Assembly (NCBI GenBank): GCA_958296055.1
Contig: CATQHS010000001.1
Span: 1,314,277-1,378,276, forward strand
Direction: 5' to 3'
Length of the DNA stretch: 64,000 nucleotides
Source: an uncultured Acidimicrobiales bacterium
GTDB taxonomy: Bacteria > Actinomycetota > Acidimicrobiia > Acidimicrobiales > Aldehydirespiratoraceae
The stretch's first letter is position 1. Every line of letters starts with the position of its first letter. The position numbers and the translations under genes were made by a program. Below the pieces are notes generated by a model, which did not search any database, was not told where the DNA came from, and was given only the letters and a program-made list of their open reading frames with translations. Below, in pieces: positions 17,891 through 26,042 of the stretch.

Positions 17891-17972
17891 GCCAGGCCGG
17901 GGGGTGGCACGGGGGCCAGCGTCGGCGCCGCTCGCGGCGACGACCGCCCCCGTGACAGGACCCGCCGGCCGG
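17891..17972. repeat. 82-bp interspersed repeat with nested inverted repeats, copy 1
   Basis: This element recurs at 38581-38664. Both copies have the same outer arms (GCCAGGCCGGGGGGTGG at the left end, GACAGGACCCGCCGGCCGG at the right) and a perfect 9-bp inner stem, CACGGGGGC (17908-17916) with GCCCCCGTG (17946-17954). The loop in between differs. The outer arms can also pair. The sequence folds on either strand. Here it sits between the frameshifted HNH gene and the 3' end of the DUF3179 gene. Confidence 0.8.
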
Positions 17973-18031
17973 ACAAAGCGAAGACCCGTGACCAAGTCCG
18001 CCGGCCGGGAGAACGAGGGCCAAGGCCGGAA

Positions 18032-19417
18032 CTAGCCGGCCACTATCTCGGTTTCGGGGTCGAAGGCGGTGACCGCGAACCAGAAGGTATCGAGGTGCTC
18101 GACCGGCGTCAGATCCGAGCCCGACCCGCCCCGGCGACGGCCCAGAACATCGAAGGCAGACCCGTCGGCCGCATCGATGAAGACCCCGTCGCCGGCCAGC
18201 TCGATCATCACCGGGCGCCCGTCGACCGCGGCGAGGAAGACGCCGGTGGCGCCCACGTCTCGGCCTTTGGCGACGTCGGCCGCGTCCAAGGCGCTGGCCG
18301 TGCCCGGCGCATATAGGGCGATCAGGTCCCGGCCCTGGGCCCGGAACGACACGACCCCGTCCCGGCGGAGCGCATCAAGGGGAACGGCTGCGGTGGGACC
18401 GTCGCCCCGCACCGCCAGCACCCTGGTCATGGGGGCCAGGCGGTCGTCGAGGGGGCCGCGGTACAAGAACGGGGCGCCGTCGGGGTTGTCGTAGCCGACG
18501 TAGGGGTTCTGGCCGTAGCGCCCGGCGTAGCCGGGATAGCCGGTTTCGAGGCTCAGGACAGCCCCGTCGGGGTGGGCCTCCCGGAAGGTGTCGAACGAGA
18601 CGGTCTGGACCGGCACCAGATCAAGCTCGGCACCGGCGAGATACCCGATGATCGCCTGTCCGGTGAAGTGGGCCCACAGGCTTTCGGTCTGCCGGTCGTA
18701 CATGACCAGCGAGGAGTTGAGCAGCTTGCCCGAGGTGCCGAAATCGAGGATGTGGGGACCGAGCCGCCGGTCGTAGGCCACCGCCGAGTTGCACAGCGGG
18801 CAGTACGAGACGGTGACGGGGACTCCGCCGACGGTGTCGTTGACCAGCTCGTGCCAGATCATGATCCGCAGCGGGTAGGCCCGGGCCTCGCCGCCCGCCT
18901 CCAGCACCAGCACGGCCTCGGCGCCGGCCAGCCAGTCCACCTCGGAGACGGGCTCGAACCGAGGGTCGTCGATGGAAGGGATGCCGTCGGGAGGGGGGCC
19001 GCCCGGGCGGATCAGAGCCGGGTCCACCAGGGGCTCGGGGAAGTCGGGATGCCTCGGGTCGTCGAGCGCGCTGGGGATGTCCTCGGGCAGCGGGTCGGGG
19101 ACGACGGACGCCGCCGCCGGCCGAGCCTCGGTCGTCGCCTCGGGGGGGTCAGGCGCCTCGGCCCCGGCCGCCGGTTCGGAGACCGGATCGGCCGAGTTCG
19201 CGTCCGCCACGGCCGAGTTCGCGCCCGTCAGAACCGAGTTCGCGTCCGTCACGGTGGAGCCGTCGCCGCAGGAGGCCAACAGCCCGGCGGCGCCGATGAG
19301 AGCAACCCCCGCCCGCACCGCCAGGCCGCGGCGGCGAGCCGTCCCCCCTGGTCGAAGTCGTGAACCGAGTCGGGCGATCCCGGCCCGCGCCGACGCCCAA
19401 CGGGGGCTTCGAGCCAC
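18032..19417 (-). CDS. DUF3179 domain-containing lipoprotein
   Basis: A 461-residue exported protein. After a basic N terminus there is a hydrophobic stretch ending in LLASC, a lipobox at about residues 46-50, so it is probably a lipoprotein. The domain from about residue 130 has DUF3179 features: ALDDPRHPDFPEP, GEARAYPLRIMIWHELVND, and VTVSYCPLCNSAVAYDRR, whose Cys-x2-Cys may bind metal or heme. Function unknown. Residues about 55-75 hold a short repeat (TDANSVLTGANSAVADANSA) encoded by repeated GCGAACTCGG blocks. The GTG start at 19417 directly follows the stop of the upstream gene, so the two are coupled. Confidence 0.88.
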   Translation of the reverse strand: MARSPRWASARAGIARLGSRLRPGGTARRRGLAVRAGVALIGAAGLLASCGDGSTVTDANSVLTGANSAVADANSADPVSEPAAGAEAPDPPEATTEARPAAASVVPDPLPEDIPSALDDPRHPDFPEPLVDPALIRPGGPPPDGIPSIDDPRFEPVSEVDWLAGAEAVLVLEAGGEARAYPLRIMIWHELVNDTVGGVPVTVSYCPLCNSAVAYDRRLGPHILDFGTSGKLLNSSLVMYDRQTESLWAHFTGQAIIGYLAGAELDLVPVQTVSFDTFREAHPDGAVLSLETGYPGYAGRYGQNPYVGYDNPDGAPFLYRGPLDDRLAPMTRVLAVRGDGPTAAVPLDALRRDGVVSFRAQGRDLIALYAPGTASALDAADVAKGRDVGATGVFLAAVDGRPVMIELAGDGVFIDAADGSAFDVLGRRRGGSGSDLTPVEHLDTFWFAVTAFDPETEIVAG

Positions 19418-19708
19418 CTAGCAGTCCCTGACCACCCGGAAGGCCCGGGCGACCGGGACTCGCAGCCACTCCCCCATGGCCGCGTCGGTGGCCTCCACCT
19501 CCGACTCCGGCACCGCCTCCCAGTCGGCCATGGACTCCCACCAGATGACGGCGTGTACCCGCTGCGGATCGCCCTCCTCCACCCACATCTGCTTGCCGGC
19601 GAACCCGGGCCGGGCTTCGAGGTAGCGGCTCCAGTGCCGTTCCTCGACCTCGAGCCACCGGTCCCGCTCGGCTTCGGCCACTTCGAAGGTCAGCATCTCC
19701 ACCACCAC
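19418..19708 (-). CDS. TIGR03792-like small dimeric alpha/beta-barrel protein
   Basis: A 96-residue protein, MVVEMLTFEVAEAERDRWLE, then GFAGKQMWVEEGDPQRVHAV and IWWESMADWEAVPESEVEAT. Length and motifs match the TIGR03792 group of the antibiotic-biosynthesis-monooxygenase-like fold. No enzymatic role is known. It is the first gene of a two-gene unit with the DUF3179 lipoprotein (no bases between stop and start). The assignment to this group is from memory of the motif pattern and could be to another ABM-like family. Confidence 0.72.
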   Translation of the reverse strand: MVVEMLTFEVAEAERDRWLEVEERHWSRYLEARPGFAGKQMWVEEGDPQRVHAVIWWESMADWEAVPESEVEATDAAMGEWLRVPVARAFRVVRDC

Positions 19709-19804
19709 CGGGCCGATGGTACCCGGGCCTCATGCTGGGGACCTTTGCCCCGTTCGGCGAGCGACGGGTCCCGGCCGCGCCGGTGGTACCCATGCCTCGG
19801 CTGG

Positions 19805-19810
19805 CATAAT
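19805..19810 (+). promoter_or_regulatory. Putative -10 box
   Basis: CATAAT sits 7 bp before the ATG of the SDR gene at 19818, in otherwise G+C-rich sequence. The spacing again fits an almost leaderless transcript. No -35 was recognised. Confidence 0.35.
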
Positions 19811-19817
19811 CCAAGCG

Positions 19818-20570
19818 ATGGATCTCAAGGGCAGGACGGCGCTGGTCACCGGCGGGGCCAGGCGGGTGGGCCGGGCCATCGTCTTGGCCATGGCCCGGGC
19901 CGGCGCCAACGTGGTGGTCAACTACAACACCTCCGAGGATGACGCCCGGCGCACCGCGGCCGACGCCGAGGCGCTGGGCGTGCAGGCTCTGCCGGTGGCG
20001 GCCGACGTGACCGACTACGAACAGGTCACCGCCATGGTGGAGGCCGCGGCGGACCGCTTCGGGAGCATCGACGTGCTGGTCAACAACGCCTCCACTTTCC
20101 TGGCCGACCCCCTCCCCACCGACGACCTGACCGTGTGGCGCCGGTCGATCGACACCCTGGTCCACGGCCCCTTCTACTGCGCCAACCGGGTGGCCCCGGT
20201 GATGAGAGCCGGCGGCGGGGGCGCCATCATCGGCATCGCCGACCTGAGCGCCCTGGAGCCCTGGCCCGGGTTCGCCGGCCACGCAGTGGGCAAGGGGGCG
20301 GTGATCTCGCTCACCCGCCAGCTCGCCCTGGAGCTGGCCCCCGACATTCGGGCCAGCGCGGTGATCCCCGGCCCGGCCCTGCGCCCCGACGACTACGACG
20401 ACGACACCTACCAGCGGGTGGCCGCCGAGACGCTGGTAGGCCGGTGGGGAACCCCCGAGGAGATGGGCCGGGCGGTGCAGTTCCTGGCCGAGGCCGACTA
20501 CATCACCGGCGAGATCCTGACCGTGGACGGGGGCCAGCGCTACGGCCACCGCCAAGGCGCCCACGGCTGA
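19818..20570 (+). CDS. SDR family oxidoreductase with altered catalytic Tyr
   Basis: A 250-residue classical short-chain dehydrogenase. It has the cofactor loop TGGARRVGRAI at about 11-21, VNNAS (the NNAG equivalent), and a C-terminal ADYITGEILTVDGGQ typical of FabG/PTR1-like members. The catalytic motif YxxxK reads HAVGK, so the active-site Tyr is replaced by His. The upstream Ser (DLSALEPW) and the Lys are kept. Basic residues after the glycine loop (ARR) suggest NADPH. The gene may be a pteridine-reductase-like or a changed-function SDR. It is followed by a duplicated 47-bp block and the aldolase gene. Confidence 0.88.
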   Translation: MDLKGRTALVTGGARRVGRAIVLAMARAGANVVVNYNTSEDDARRTAADAEALGVQALPVAADVTDYEQVTAMVEAAADRFGSIDVLVNNASTFLADPLPTDDLTVWRRSIDTLVHGPFYCANRVAPVMRAGGGGAIIGIADLSALEPWPGFAGHAVGKGAVISLTRQLALELAPDIRASAVIPGPALRPDDYDDDTYQRVAAETLVGRWGTPEEMGRAVQFLAEADYITGEILTVDGGQRYGHRQGAHG

Positions 20571-20607
20571 GCCTGGGTCTGGCGATGACCAACCGGCGCC
20601 GCTTCGA

Positions 20608-20704
20608 CCCCGCCCGGACTCGGCGGCGGCCGTGACCAGCCGACGGCGGCTCGGACCCCCCGCCCGGACTCGGCGGCGGCCGTGACCAGCCGACGGCGGC
20701 TCGG
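20608..20704 (+). repeat. 47-bp tandem duplication across a start region
   Basis: Identical 47-bp blocks lie at 20608-20654 and 20658-20704, period 50. Each copy contains GGCCGTGACCAGCCGACGGC, that is, the start codon and first codons of the aldolase gene. The second copy is used (GTG 20682) because only it leads into the enzyme; the first copy leads the frame through 16 codons of duplicate sequence and is two bases out of phase with the second (period 50). Confidence 0.88.
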
Positions 20705-21464
20705 GCGCATCTTCGGCCCCGACGGGCGGGCGGTGATCATCGCGCTGGACCACGGCCTCATCGACGGCCCCTGCCCGGGCTTCGAGCAGCCGGCCGACAC
20801 CATCGCCGCGGTGGTGGCCGGGGGCCCCGACGCCATCCTGACCTCCTGCGGCATCGCCGAGGCCTTCGCGGCCGAGCTGAGCCCGGTGGGTCTCATCCTG
20901 CGCAGCGACGGGTCGACCACCGGCCTGGGCCCGGACGGCCCCGGCCCGGCCGGCTCGTTCTTCGGGCCCGAGGAAGCACTCCGGCTGGGAGCCGACGCCG
21001 TGGCCGTGACCGCCATGCCCGGCTCGGACTCCGAGGCCGACACCCTGCGGACCCTGGCCCACACCGTGGCCGAAGCCCGCCGCTGGGGGCTTCCGGTGAT
21101 GGCCGAGATGGTGCCGGGGGGCTTCGGCGCTGGACCCGGGCGGCGGGGGACCGACGCCGTGGCCCTGGCCGCCCGGCTGGGGGCCGAGCTGGGCGCCGAC
21201 CTGATCAAGGCCCCCTACTGCCCCGACTACGCCCGGGTCACCGCCTCGACCTTCGCCCCGGTGGTGATCCTGGGGGGGTCGAAGGGCTCCGAGACCGACA
21301 CCCTGGCTGTGGTCCGGGCCGCCCTCGACGCCGGCGCGGCCGGGGTGGCCATGGGCCGCAACGTCTTCCAGAGCCCCGACCCCGCGGCCATGACCAGGGC
21401 TTTGGCCGCGATGGTGCACGGCGACGCCGACCTCGCCGGCGCCCTGGCCGTTCTGCGGGGCTGA
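20682..21464 (+). CDS. Class I aldolase of the DhnA/LsrF family
   Basis: A 260-residue TIM-barrel aldolase. Seen: VIIALDHGLIDGPCPGFEQP at the N terminus, GLIL..SDGST, the Schiff-base Lys strand ELGADLIKAPYCPDYARV, and the phosphate-binding ends VVILGGSKGS and GAAGVAMGRNVFQSPDP. The family includes archaeal-type fructose-bisphosphate aldolase and LsrF. It starts at GTG 20682. A sugar kinase (9-bp gap) and a dehydrogenase follow, so it probably cleaves or thiolyses a phosphorylated keto-sugar made by the kinase. The exact substrate is not shown by the sequence. Confidence 0.9.
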   Translation: MTSRRRLGRIFGPDGRAVIIALDHGLIDGPCPGFEQPADTIAAVVAGGPDAILTSCGIAEAFAAELSPVGLILRSDGSTTGLGPDGPGPAGSFFGPEEALRLGADAVAVTAMPGSDSEADTLRTLAHTVAEARRWGLPVMAEMVPGGFGAGPGRRGTDAVALAARLGAELGADLIKAPYCPDYARVTASTFAPVVILGGSKGSETDTLAVVRAALDAGAAGVAMGRNVFQSPDPAAMTRALAAMVHGDADLAGALAVLRG

Positions 21465-21473
21465 CCGCCGGCC

Positions 21474-22838
21474 GTGACCGCCGCCGGCGCCGTCGAGGTG
21501 GTCCTGGGGCTCGACGCCGGCACTACCTCGGCCAAGGCGGTGGCGATGGACCGCACCGGGGCGGTCTGGGCCGAGGCCGGATCTGATCCGATCCCCACCT
21601 GCTCCCCCGAGCCGGGGGCCAGCGAGCAGGACCCCGAAGAGATCTGGCAGGCCGTGACCGCGGCCGGGCGGCGGGCGGTAGAAAGGCTTCCGCCTGGGGT
21701 CCGGGTGGCGGCGCTGGCCCTGGCCGCTCAGAGCGGATCGGTGGTGCCGGTCCGGGCGTCGGGCCGGGCCGGGCCGGCCGTCACCTGGATGGACACCCGG
21801 TCCCGGGCCCTGGTGGAGAGCTGGCCGCCGGGCGTCGCCGAGCGGATTCGAGCGGTGAGCGGCTGGACGCCGGCGGCGGGCTACGGGCTGTCGACCATCG
21901 CCCGCTTGGCGGACTCGCCGGGCTTAGCCCAGCCGGAGGCGGCCCGGCTCGGCCCGGGTCCTGGCGGGGCGACCAGCCCGGACCCCGGCTCGACGGCTGA
22001 CCCGGATCCGGTGACTCGGTGGGCTTCGGTGGACGATTACCTGATGCACCGCCTGACCGGGCGCTGGGCCACCAACCCGTCCAACGCGTCCGGCATGGGA
22101 CTCATGGACATCTCCGCCCGGACTTGGAGCGAAGAGCTGTGCCGCATCGCCAGCGTCGGATTCCCCGGAACCCGGCAGCAGCAGCGGCGCGTCGATCCGG
22201 CCGCGCTGTCGGAGATCGTCGAGTCGGGCGCGGCGGCGGGCAGACTGCGCCCAAAGGCAGCGGCGGCCCTGGGCGTTCCCGCCGAGACGCCGGTGGTGGC
22301 GGGCGGCCACGACCAGGCCTGCGCGGCGCTGGGGCTCGGCGCGGTCGAGCCGGGCCAGATGTTCATGTCGGCCGGCACCGCCTGGGTGCTGACCACCGTC
22401 ACCGGCAAAGCCTGCGTCGGCGCCCTTCCCCCGGGGCTGAACCTCAGCCCTCACGTGGTGGCCGACCGCTGGACCGTGTCGGAGAGCCTGGGCGGGCTCG
22501 GCACCGAGATCGCCGAAGCCGGGCCGGAGGGGGCTCGGTTCGTGTTCGAGCGCTGCGCCCGACGAGTGGGCCAAGCCCTGGCCCGAGCGGCCGCAGGCGG
22601 CCCCGCTGGAGCCGCGCCGGCCGCGCCAGCCGCAGGCGACGGGCTGATCCTGGTGGGGGGCGGTAGCCGGCTTCCCGAGCTGGTCGAGGTCATCGCCGAG
22701 GTGACGGGGCGGCCGGTCGTCACCCGGCCTGACGCGAGCTGGCCGGCCCGGGGGGCAGCCCTGCTGGCCGCGTCGGCCCTGGGATGGCCGCGCCAGGAAG
22801 CAACCCGGGACGAGCCGATCTTAGAGGAGGCGCGGTGA
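21474..22838 (+). CDS. FGGY family carbohydrate kinase
   Basis: A 454-residue sugar kinase of the xylulokinase/glycerol-kinase/LsrK class. The first ATP-binding loop is VLGLDAGTTSAKAVAMD; VTWMDTRSRA and ASVDDYLMHRLTGRWATNPS are substrate-side motifs; GGHDQACAALGLG holds the catalytic Asp; the second nucleotide motif is LILVGGGSRLPELVEVIAEV. An Ala/Gly/Pro-rich stretch at about residues 385-400 looks like a loop expansion. GTG start at 21474; the 3' end overlaps the dehydrogenase start by 4 bp. Together with the LsrF-like aldolase the pair resembles LsrK-LsrF, but a general pentose or keto-sugar pathway is equally possible. Confidence 0.9.
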   Translation: MTAAGAVEVVLGLDAGTTSAKAVAMDRTGAVWAEAGSDPIPTCSPEPGASEQDPEEIWQAVTAAGRRAVERLPPGVRVAALALAAQSGSVVPVRASGRAGPAVTWMDTRSRALVESWPPGVAERIRAVSGWTPAAGYGLSTIARLADSPGLAQPEAARLGPGPGGATSPDPGSTADPDPVTRWASVDDYLMHRLTGRWATNPSNASGMGLMDISARTWSEELCRIASVGFPGTRQQQRRVDPAALSEIVESGAAAGRLRPKAAAALGVPAETPVVAGGHDQACAALGLGAVEPGQMFMSAGTAWVLTTVTGKACVGALPPGLNLSPHVVADRWTVSESLGGLGTEIAEAGPEGARFVFERCARRVGQALARAAAGGPAGAAPAAPAAGDGLILVGGGSRLPELVEVIAEVTGRPVVTRPDASWPARGAALLAASALGWPRQEATRDEPILEEAR

Positions 22839-23842
22839 CCAGACCCGTCGTGGCCGTCGCCATCGGCCGGTCCCACTACCGGCGCATGTTCAGCCCCGAG
22901 GCCCTGGCCGACTTGGAGGCCGTGGCCGAGGTCGTGCACCACTCCGGCGACGAGCCGGCCTCCAAGCCCGACCTGCTGGGACTGCTGACCGAGGCCCGCG
23001 CCTGCATCACGAGCTGGGGCACAGCCCCGCTCGACGCCGAGGTGGTGGCGGCCGCCGGCCGGCTCGGGCATCTGGCCCACATGGGCGGCAGCGTCAAGCG
23101 CTTCGTGTCCGCCGCGGTGTGGGAGCGGAGGATCCGGGTCACCAGCGCGTCGGTCACGCTGGCCCGGGACGTCGCCGAGACCACCCTGGGGCTGATGATC
23201 GTGGGCCGCAAGCGGATCTGGCCCCTGGGCCGGCACGTGCGCGACGGCGGCTGGCGGGACAGCCCGGTGTGGGACCGGTGGGACGCCCGAGAACTCGCCC
23301 GAGCCACGGTGGGGCTCATCGGCGCCGGCCGCGTCGGCCGCAGCGTGATCGGGCTGCTGGCCGGTTTCGAGGCCGACATCCTGGTCTTCGACCCGTACCT
23401 GACCGACGAAGAGGCCGGCCAGCTCGGAGTGCAGAAGACGGGGCTGCACGAGCTGGCCGAGCGCAGCGACGTGGTGTCGATCCACTGCCCCTACAACGAG
23501 AGGACCCATCGCATGATCGACGCCGGGGTGCTGGGCCGGCTCCGGGACGGGGCGGTGCTCATCAACACCGCCAGGGGCGGCGTCATCGACGAGGCCGCTC
23601 TGATCGAGGAGCTTCAGACGGGTCGGATCTTCGCCTTCTTGGACGTGACCGACCCCGAGCCCCCGGCCCCCGACAGCCCTCTGCGCCGGCTCGACAACGT
23701 GGTGGTCACCCCCCATATCGCCGGCTGCATCGAAAATTGCCACCGCATGGGCGAGCTGGCCGCCGAGGAGGTTCGCCGCTACCTGGCCGGGGAGCCGGCC
23801 ATAAACGAGGTCACCCCCGACATGCTCGACCGCATCGCCTGA
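22835..23842 (+). CDS. D-isomer-specific 2-hydroxyacid dehydrogenase
   Basis: A 335-residue NAD(P)-dependent dehydrogenase. The Rossmann motif is VGLIGAGRVGRSVIGLLAGF followed by ILVFDPYLT, which with the Asp suggests NAD. The catalytic triad is visible: Arg in NTARGGVIDEAAL, Glu in DVTDPEPPAPDSPL and His in VVTPHIAGCIEN. It starts at GTG 22835 behind AGAGGAGG and overlaps the kinase stop (GTGA). It is the last gene of the aldolase-kinase-dehydrogenase operon, reducing or oxidising a hydroxyacid branch of the same sugar route. The 23-bp repeat array begins 10 bp after its stop codon. Confidence 0.92.
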   Translation: MTRPVVAVAIGRSHYRRMFSPEALADLEAVAEVVHHSGDEPASKPDLLGLLTEARACITSWGTAPLDAEVVAAAGRLGHLAHMGGSVKRFVSAAVWERRIRVTSASVTLARDVAETTLGLMIVGRKRIWPLGRHVRDGGWRDSPVWDRWDARELARATVGLIGAGRVGRSVIGLLAGFEADILVFDPYLTDEEAGQLGVQKTGLHELAERSDVVSIHCPYNERTHRMIDAGVLGRLRDGAVLINTARGGVIDEAALIEELQTGRIFAFLDVTDPEPPAPDSPLRRLDNVVVTPHIAGCIENCHRMGELAAEEVRRYLAGEPAINEVTPDMLDRIA

Positions 23843-23852
23843 TCTGTCGCCG

Positions 23853-23967
23853 GACCAATCGCCTACTAGCGAGCGGCCCAATCGTCTATTAGCTAGTAGC
23901 CCAATTGCTCATTAGTTTATAGCCCAATCGTCTAGTAGGCTCGGGCCCAATCGCTTATTAGGACTGG
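23853..23967. repeat. Five tandem 23-bp repeats with CTANTAG cores
   Basis: Units start at 23853, 23876, 23899, 23922 and 23945, with perfect 23-bp spacing. Consensus is GCCCAATCGTCTATTAG plus six variable bases. Each unit has a 7-bp palindrome-like core: CTACTAG, CTATTAG, TCATTAG, CTAGTAG and TTATTAG. The array is A+T rich against its surroundings and ends 9 bp before the start of the ATPase gene. It looks like a set of phased binding sites for a protein, or an iteron-like array. Confidence 0.9.
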
Positions 23968-23976
23968 ATAGACGCG

Positions 23977-25230
23977 GTGAAGACCATCGGGCGGCACTTG
24001 GAGCCAAGGGTTGAGTCGGCCTTGAGGTCGGCTCGCGTCGTGATGTTGCACGGCGCCCGCCAGGCCGGCAAGTCGACATTGGCCAGCCGGGTAGCCGCGG
24101 CGGCTGGCGGCGTCAGCGTCACGCTCGACGACGAGGCGACTCTGGAGCTGGTGCGGGCCGATCCGGTGACCTTTCTGTCCAGCGAACCCCACCCGTTGGT
24201 GATCGACGAGGTGCAGCTCGCCGGAGACCGCCTGATACGGGCAGTCAAGCGCCTCGTCGACGCCGACCCCATCACCGGCCGCTTCCTTCTCACCGGCTCC
24301 ACCAACTTCCTCACCGTGCCGACCATCTCGGAGTCGCTGGCCGGGCGGGTGCGCATCCTGCACCTGTGGCCGCTCTCCGAAGCCGAGATCGCCGGCACCG
24401 GCAGCCTGCCGATAGAAGCCTGGCTGGACGGCGAGCCGCCCCCGGCCCATAGTTGGCTTGAGCGAGGCGACTATCTGAAGATCCTCTGCCGGGGCGGGTT
24501 CCCGGAGGTACTGGGCTTGGCCCCGGCCGATCGCCACGGCTGGTTCAGGGACTACGCGGCCACCGTCGTGCAGCGCGACATGGTGGCCTTGGCCGACATC
24601 CGCCGCCGCACCGCCGCCGCTCCGCTGTTGCGCTGGGTGGCGGCGAGCACATCTGGCGAGATCAACCTGACGAAGGCGGCCAGCGATCTGGGCATAAACC
24701 GGGCCACCGTGGTCGGTTACCTGGAATGGCTGAGAACCGTGTTCTTAGTTCACGAACTGCCGGCATGGTCGCGCAACGTGGCCGCCCAATCCATACGAAG
24801 ACCCAAGATTTACCTGACCGACTCCGGGCTCGCCGCCGACCTGCTCGGCGCGGACGCCTCGGCGTTGACGTCCCCGGTCTCACCCGTGCTGGGCCGGCTG
24901 TGGGAGACCTTCGTCGTGGGCGAGGTGGCCAGACAGGTGGCCAGCAGCGCCGTCCGAGCCGATCTGTATCACTTCCGAGCGAAGAACCAGCGTGAGATCG
25001 ATCTGATCATCCAGCGCCCCGACGGCAGGATCGTGGCGGTGGAGATCAAGGCGACCGTTTCGCCTACGGCGAGCGGCCTGCGACACGCGGCCTGGCTGCG
25101 CGACCGCTTGGACCAATCCGACCCGGGCAGCTTCCTGGGAGGAGTGCTGGTGCACATGGGCACCCAGTCGGGCAAGGTGGGAGACCGCCTGCACCTGCGG
25201 CCCGCCTCCGCCCTTTGGACCTCAGTCTGA
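23977..25230 (+). CDS. AAA ATPase with DUF4143 and nuclease-like C terminus
   Basis: A 417-residue protein of the COG1373 type. Walker A is VVMLHGARQAGKSTLASRV (about 21-39), Walker B is PLVIDEVQ, and RFLLTGSTNFL is the sensor-1 strand. A winged-helix segment (ASDLGINRATVVGYLEWLR) and the DUF4143 region (PKIYLTDSGLAADLLG, LWETFVVGEVARQ) follow. The end, FRAKNQREIDLIIQRPDG then VAVEIKAT, resembles a PD-(D/E)xK nuclease core. Members occur widely in prokaryotes with no settled role; some behave like mobile or defence-linked genes. It starts at GTG 23977 right after the 23-bp repeat array, so the array is probably its promoter or operator. Confidence 0.9.
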   Translation: MKTIGRHLEPRVESALRSARVVMLHGARQAGKSTLASRVAAAAGGVSVTLDDEATLELVRADPVTFLSSEPHPLVIDEVQLAGDRLIRAVKRLVDADPITGRFLLTGSTNFLTVPTISESLAGRVRILHLWPLSEAEIAGTGSLPIEAWLDGEPPPAHSWLERGDYLKILCRGGFPEVLGLAPADRHGWFRDYAATVVQRDMVALADIRRRTAAAPLLRWVAASTSGEINLTKAASDLGINRATVVGYLEWLRTVFLVHELPAWSRNVAAQSIRRPKIYLTDSGLAADLLGADASALTSPVSPVLGRLWETFVVGEVARQVASSAVRADLYHFRAKNQREIDLIIQRPDGRIVAVEIKATVSPTASGLRHAAWLRDRLDQSDPGSFLGGVLVHMGTQSGKVGDRLHLRPASALWTSV

Positions 25231-25262
25231 CATCCGCGTTCATTCGCAATCGACGCAGACGC

Positions 25263-26042
25263 TCAGCTCAGTATCAGGCCGCCGTCCACTTCGATGGCCT
25301 GGCCGGTCAGGTAGCGGGCGTCGTCGCTGGCCAGGAAGGTCACCACCCCGGCTATCTCCTCAGGCTGGGCCAGCCGATTCAACGCAGTGTCGCCGGCTCG
25401 CATCTCCAGCCACTCGTCGCCGGTCATCCCCACCGTGGGCCCGATCTCGGCGGCCACCTTGCGGACCATGGCGGTGAGGGTGTTGCCGGCGCACACCGCG
25501 TTGACGGTGACGCCGTGGGGCCCCAGTTCCATGGCCGCCGAGCGGGTGATGCCGATCACCCCGCTCTTGGTGGCCGAGTACTCCGCCGAGTAGGGCCAGC
25601 TCGTCTTGGCCGCCATCGACGAGACGTTGACGATGGAGCCCCGGCCCTGGGCGATCATGACCGGCGCGGCCAGCCCGTTGGAGACCAGCACCCCGGTGAG
25701 GTTGACGGCCACGATGTCGTCCCAGCGGTCGGGGGGGATCTCCGGCAGCGGCCCCCCGGCGTAGATCCCGGCCCCGGCCACCAGCACGTCGATGCGGCCC
25801 CAGGCCGCCGTCACCTCATCGAAGGCGGCCCGCTGGTCGGAGCGGGAGCGCACGTCGCAGGCCAGGGCCATGGCCTCGACCCCCTCAGTGCGAGCCGCGG
25901 CGGCGGTGGCGTCATTCTCGGCCTCGTTGACGTCCAGGCATGCCACCCTGGCCCCCTCGGCCGCGAACCGCAGCGCGGTGGCCTCCCCGATCCCGGTGGC
26001 CGACCCGGTGATCACCACCACCTGCCCCTCGAACCGCCTCAT
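25263..26042 (-). CDS. SDR family oxidoreductase
   Basis: A 259-residue classical short-chain dehydrogenase with an intact active site: cofactor loop TGSATGIGEAT, acidic residue in CLDVNEAEND (NAD preference), VAGAGIYAGG in place of NNAG, Ser in VNVSSMAAKTSW, and YSATK as the Tyr-Lys motif. The C-terminal YLTGQAIEVDGGLI is standard. Its ATG overlaps the stop of a 36-codon upstream reading frame by ATGA, so the two may be coupled. It converges on the DUF4143 ATPase. The substrate is unknown. Confidence 0.94.
   Translation of the reverse strand: MRRFEGQVVVITGSATGIGEATALRFAAEGARVACLDVNEAENDATAAAARTEGVEAMALACDVRSRSDQRAAFDEVTAAWGRIDVLVAGAGIYAGGPLPEIPPDRWDDIVAVNLTGVLVSNGLAAPVMIAQGRGSIVNVSSMAAKTSWPYSAEYSATKSGVIGITRSAAMELGPHGVTVNAVCAGNTLTAMVRKVAAEIGPTVGMTGDEWLEMRAGDTALNRLAQPEEIAGVVTFLASDDARYLTGQAIEVDGGLILS

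Noticed and set aside
17891-17972. Structured repeat considered as a known riboswitch
   Set aside because: It lies after genes and not before them, and I could not match it to a riboswitch consensus I know.
23853-23967. 23-bp repeats considered as a CRISPR array
   Set aside because: Spacers are absent: only six variable bases separate 17-bp conserved parts, and there are no cas genes.
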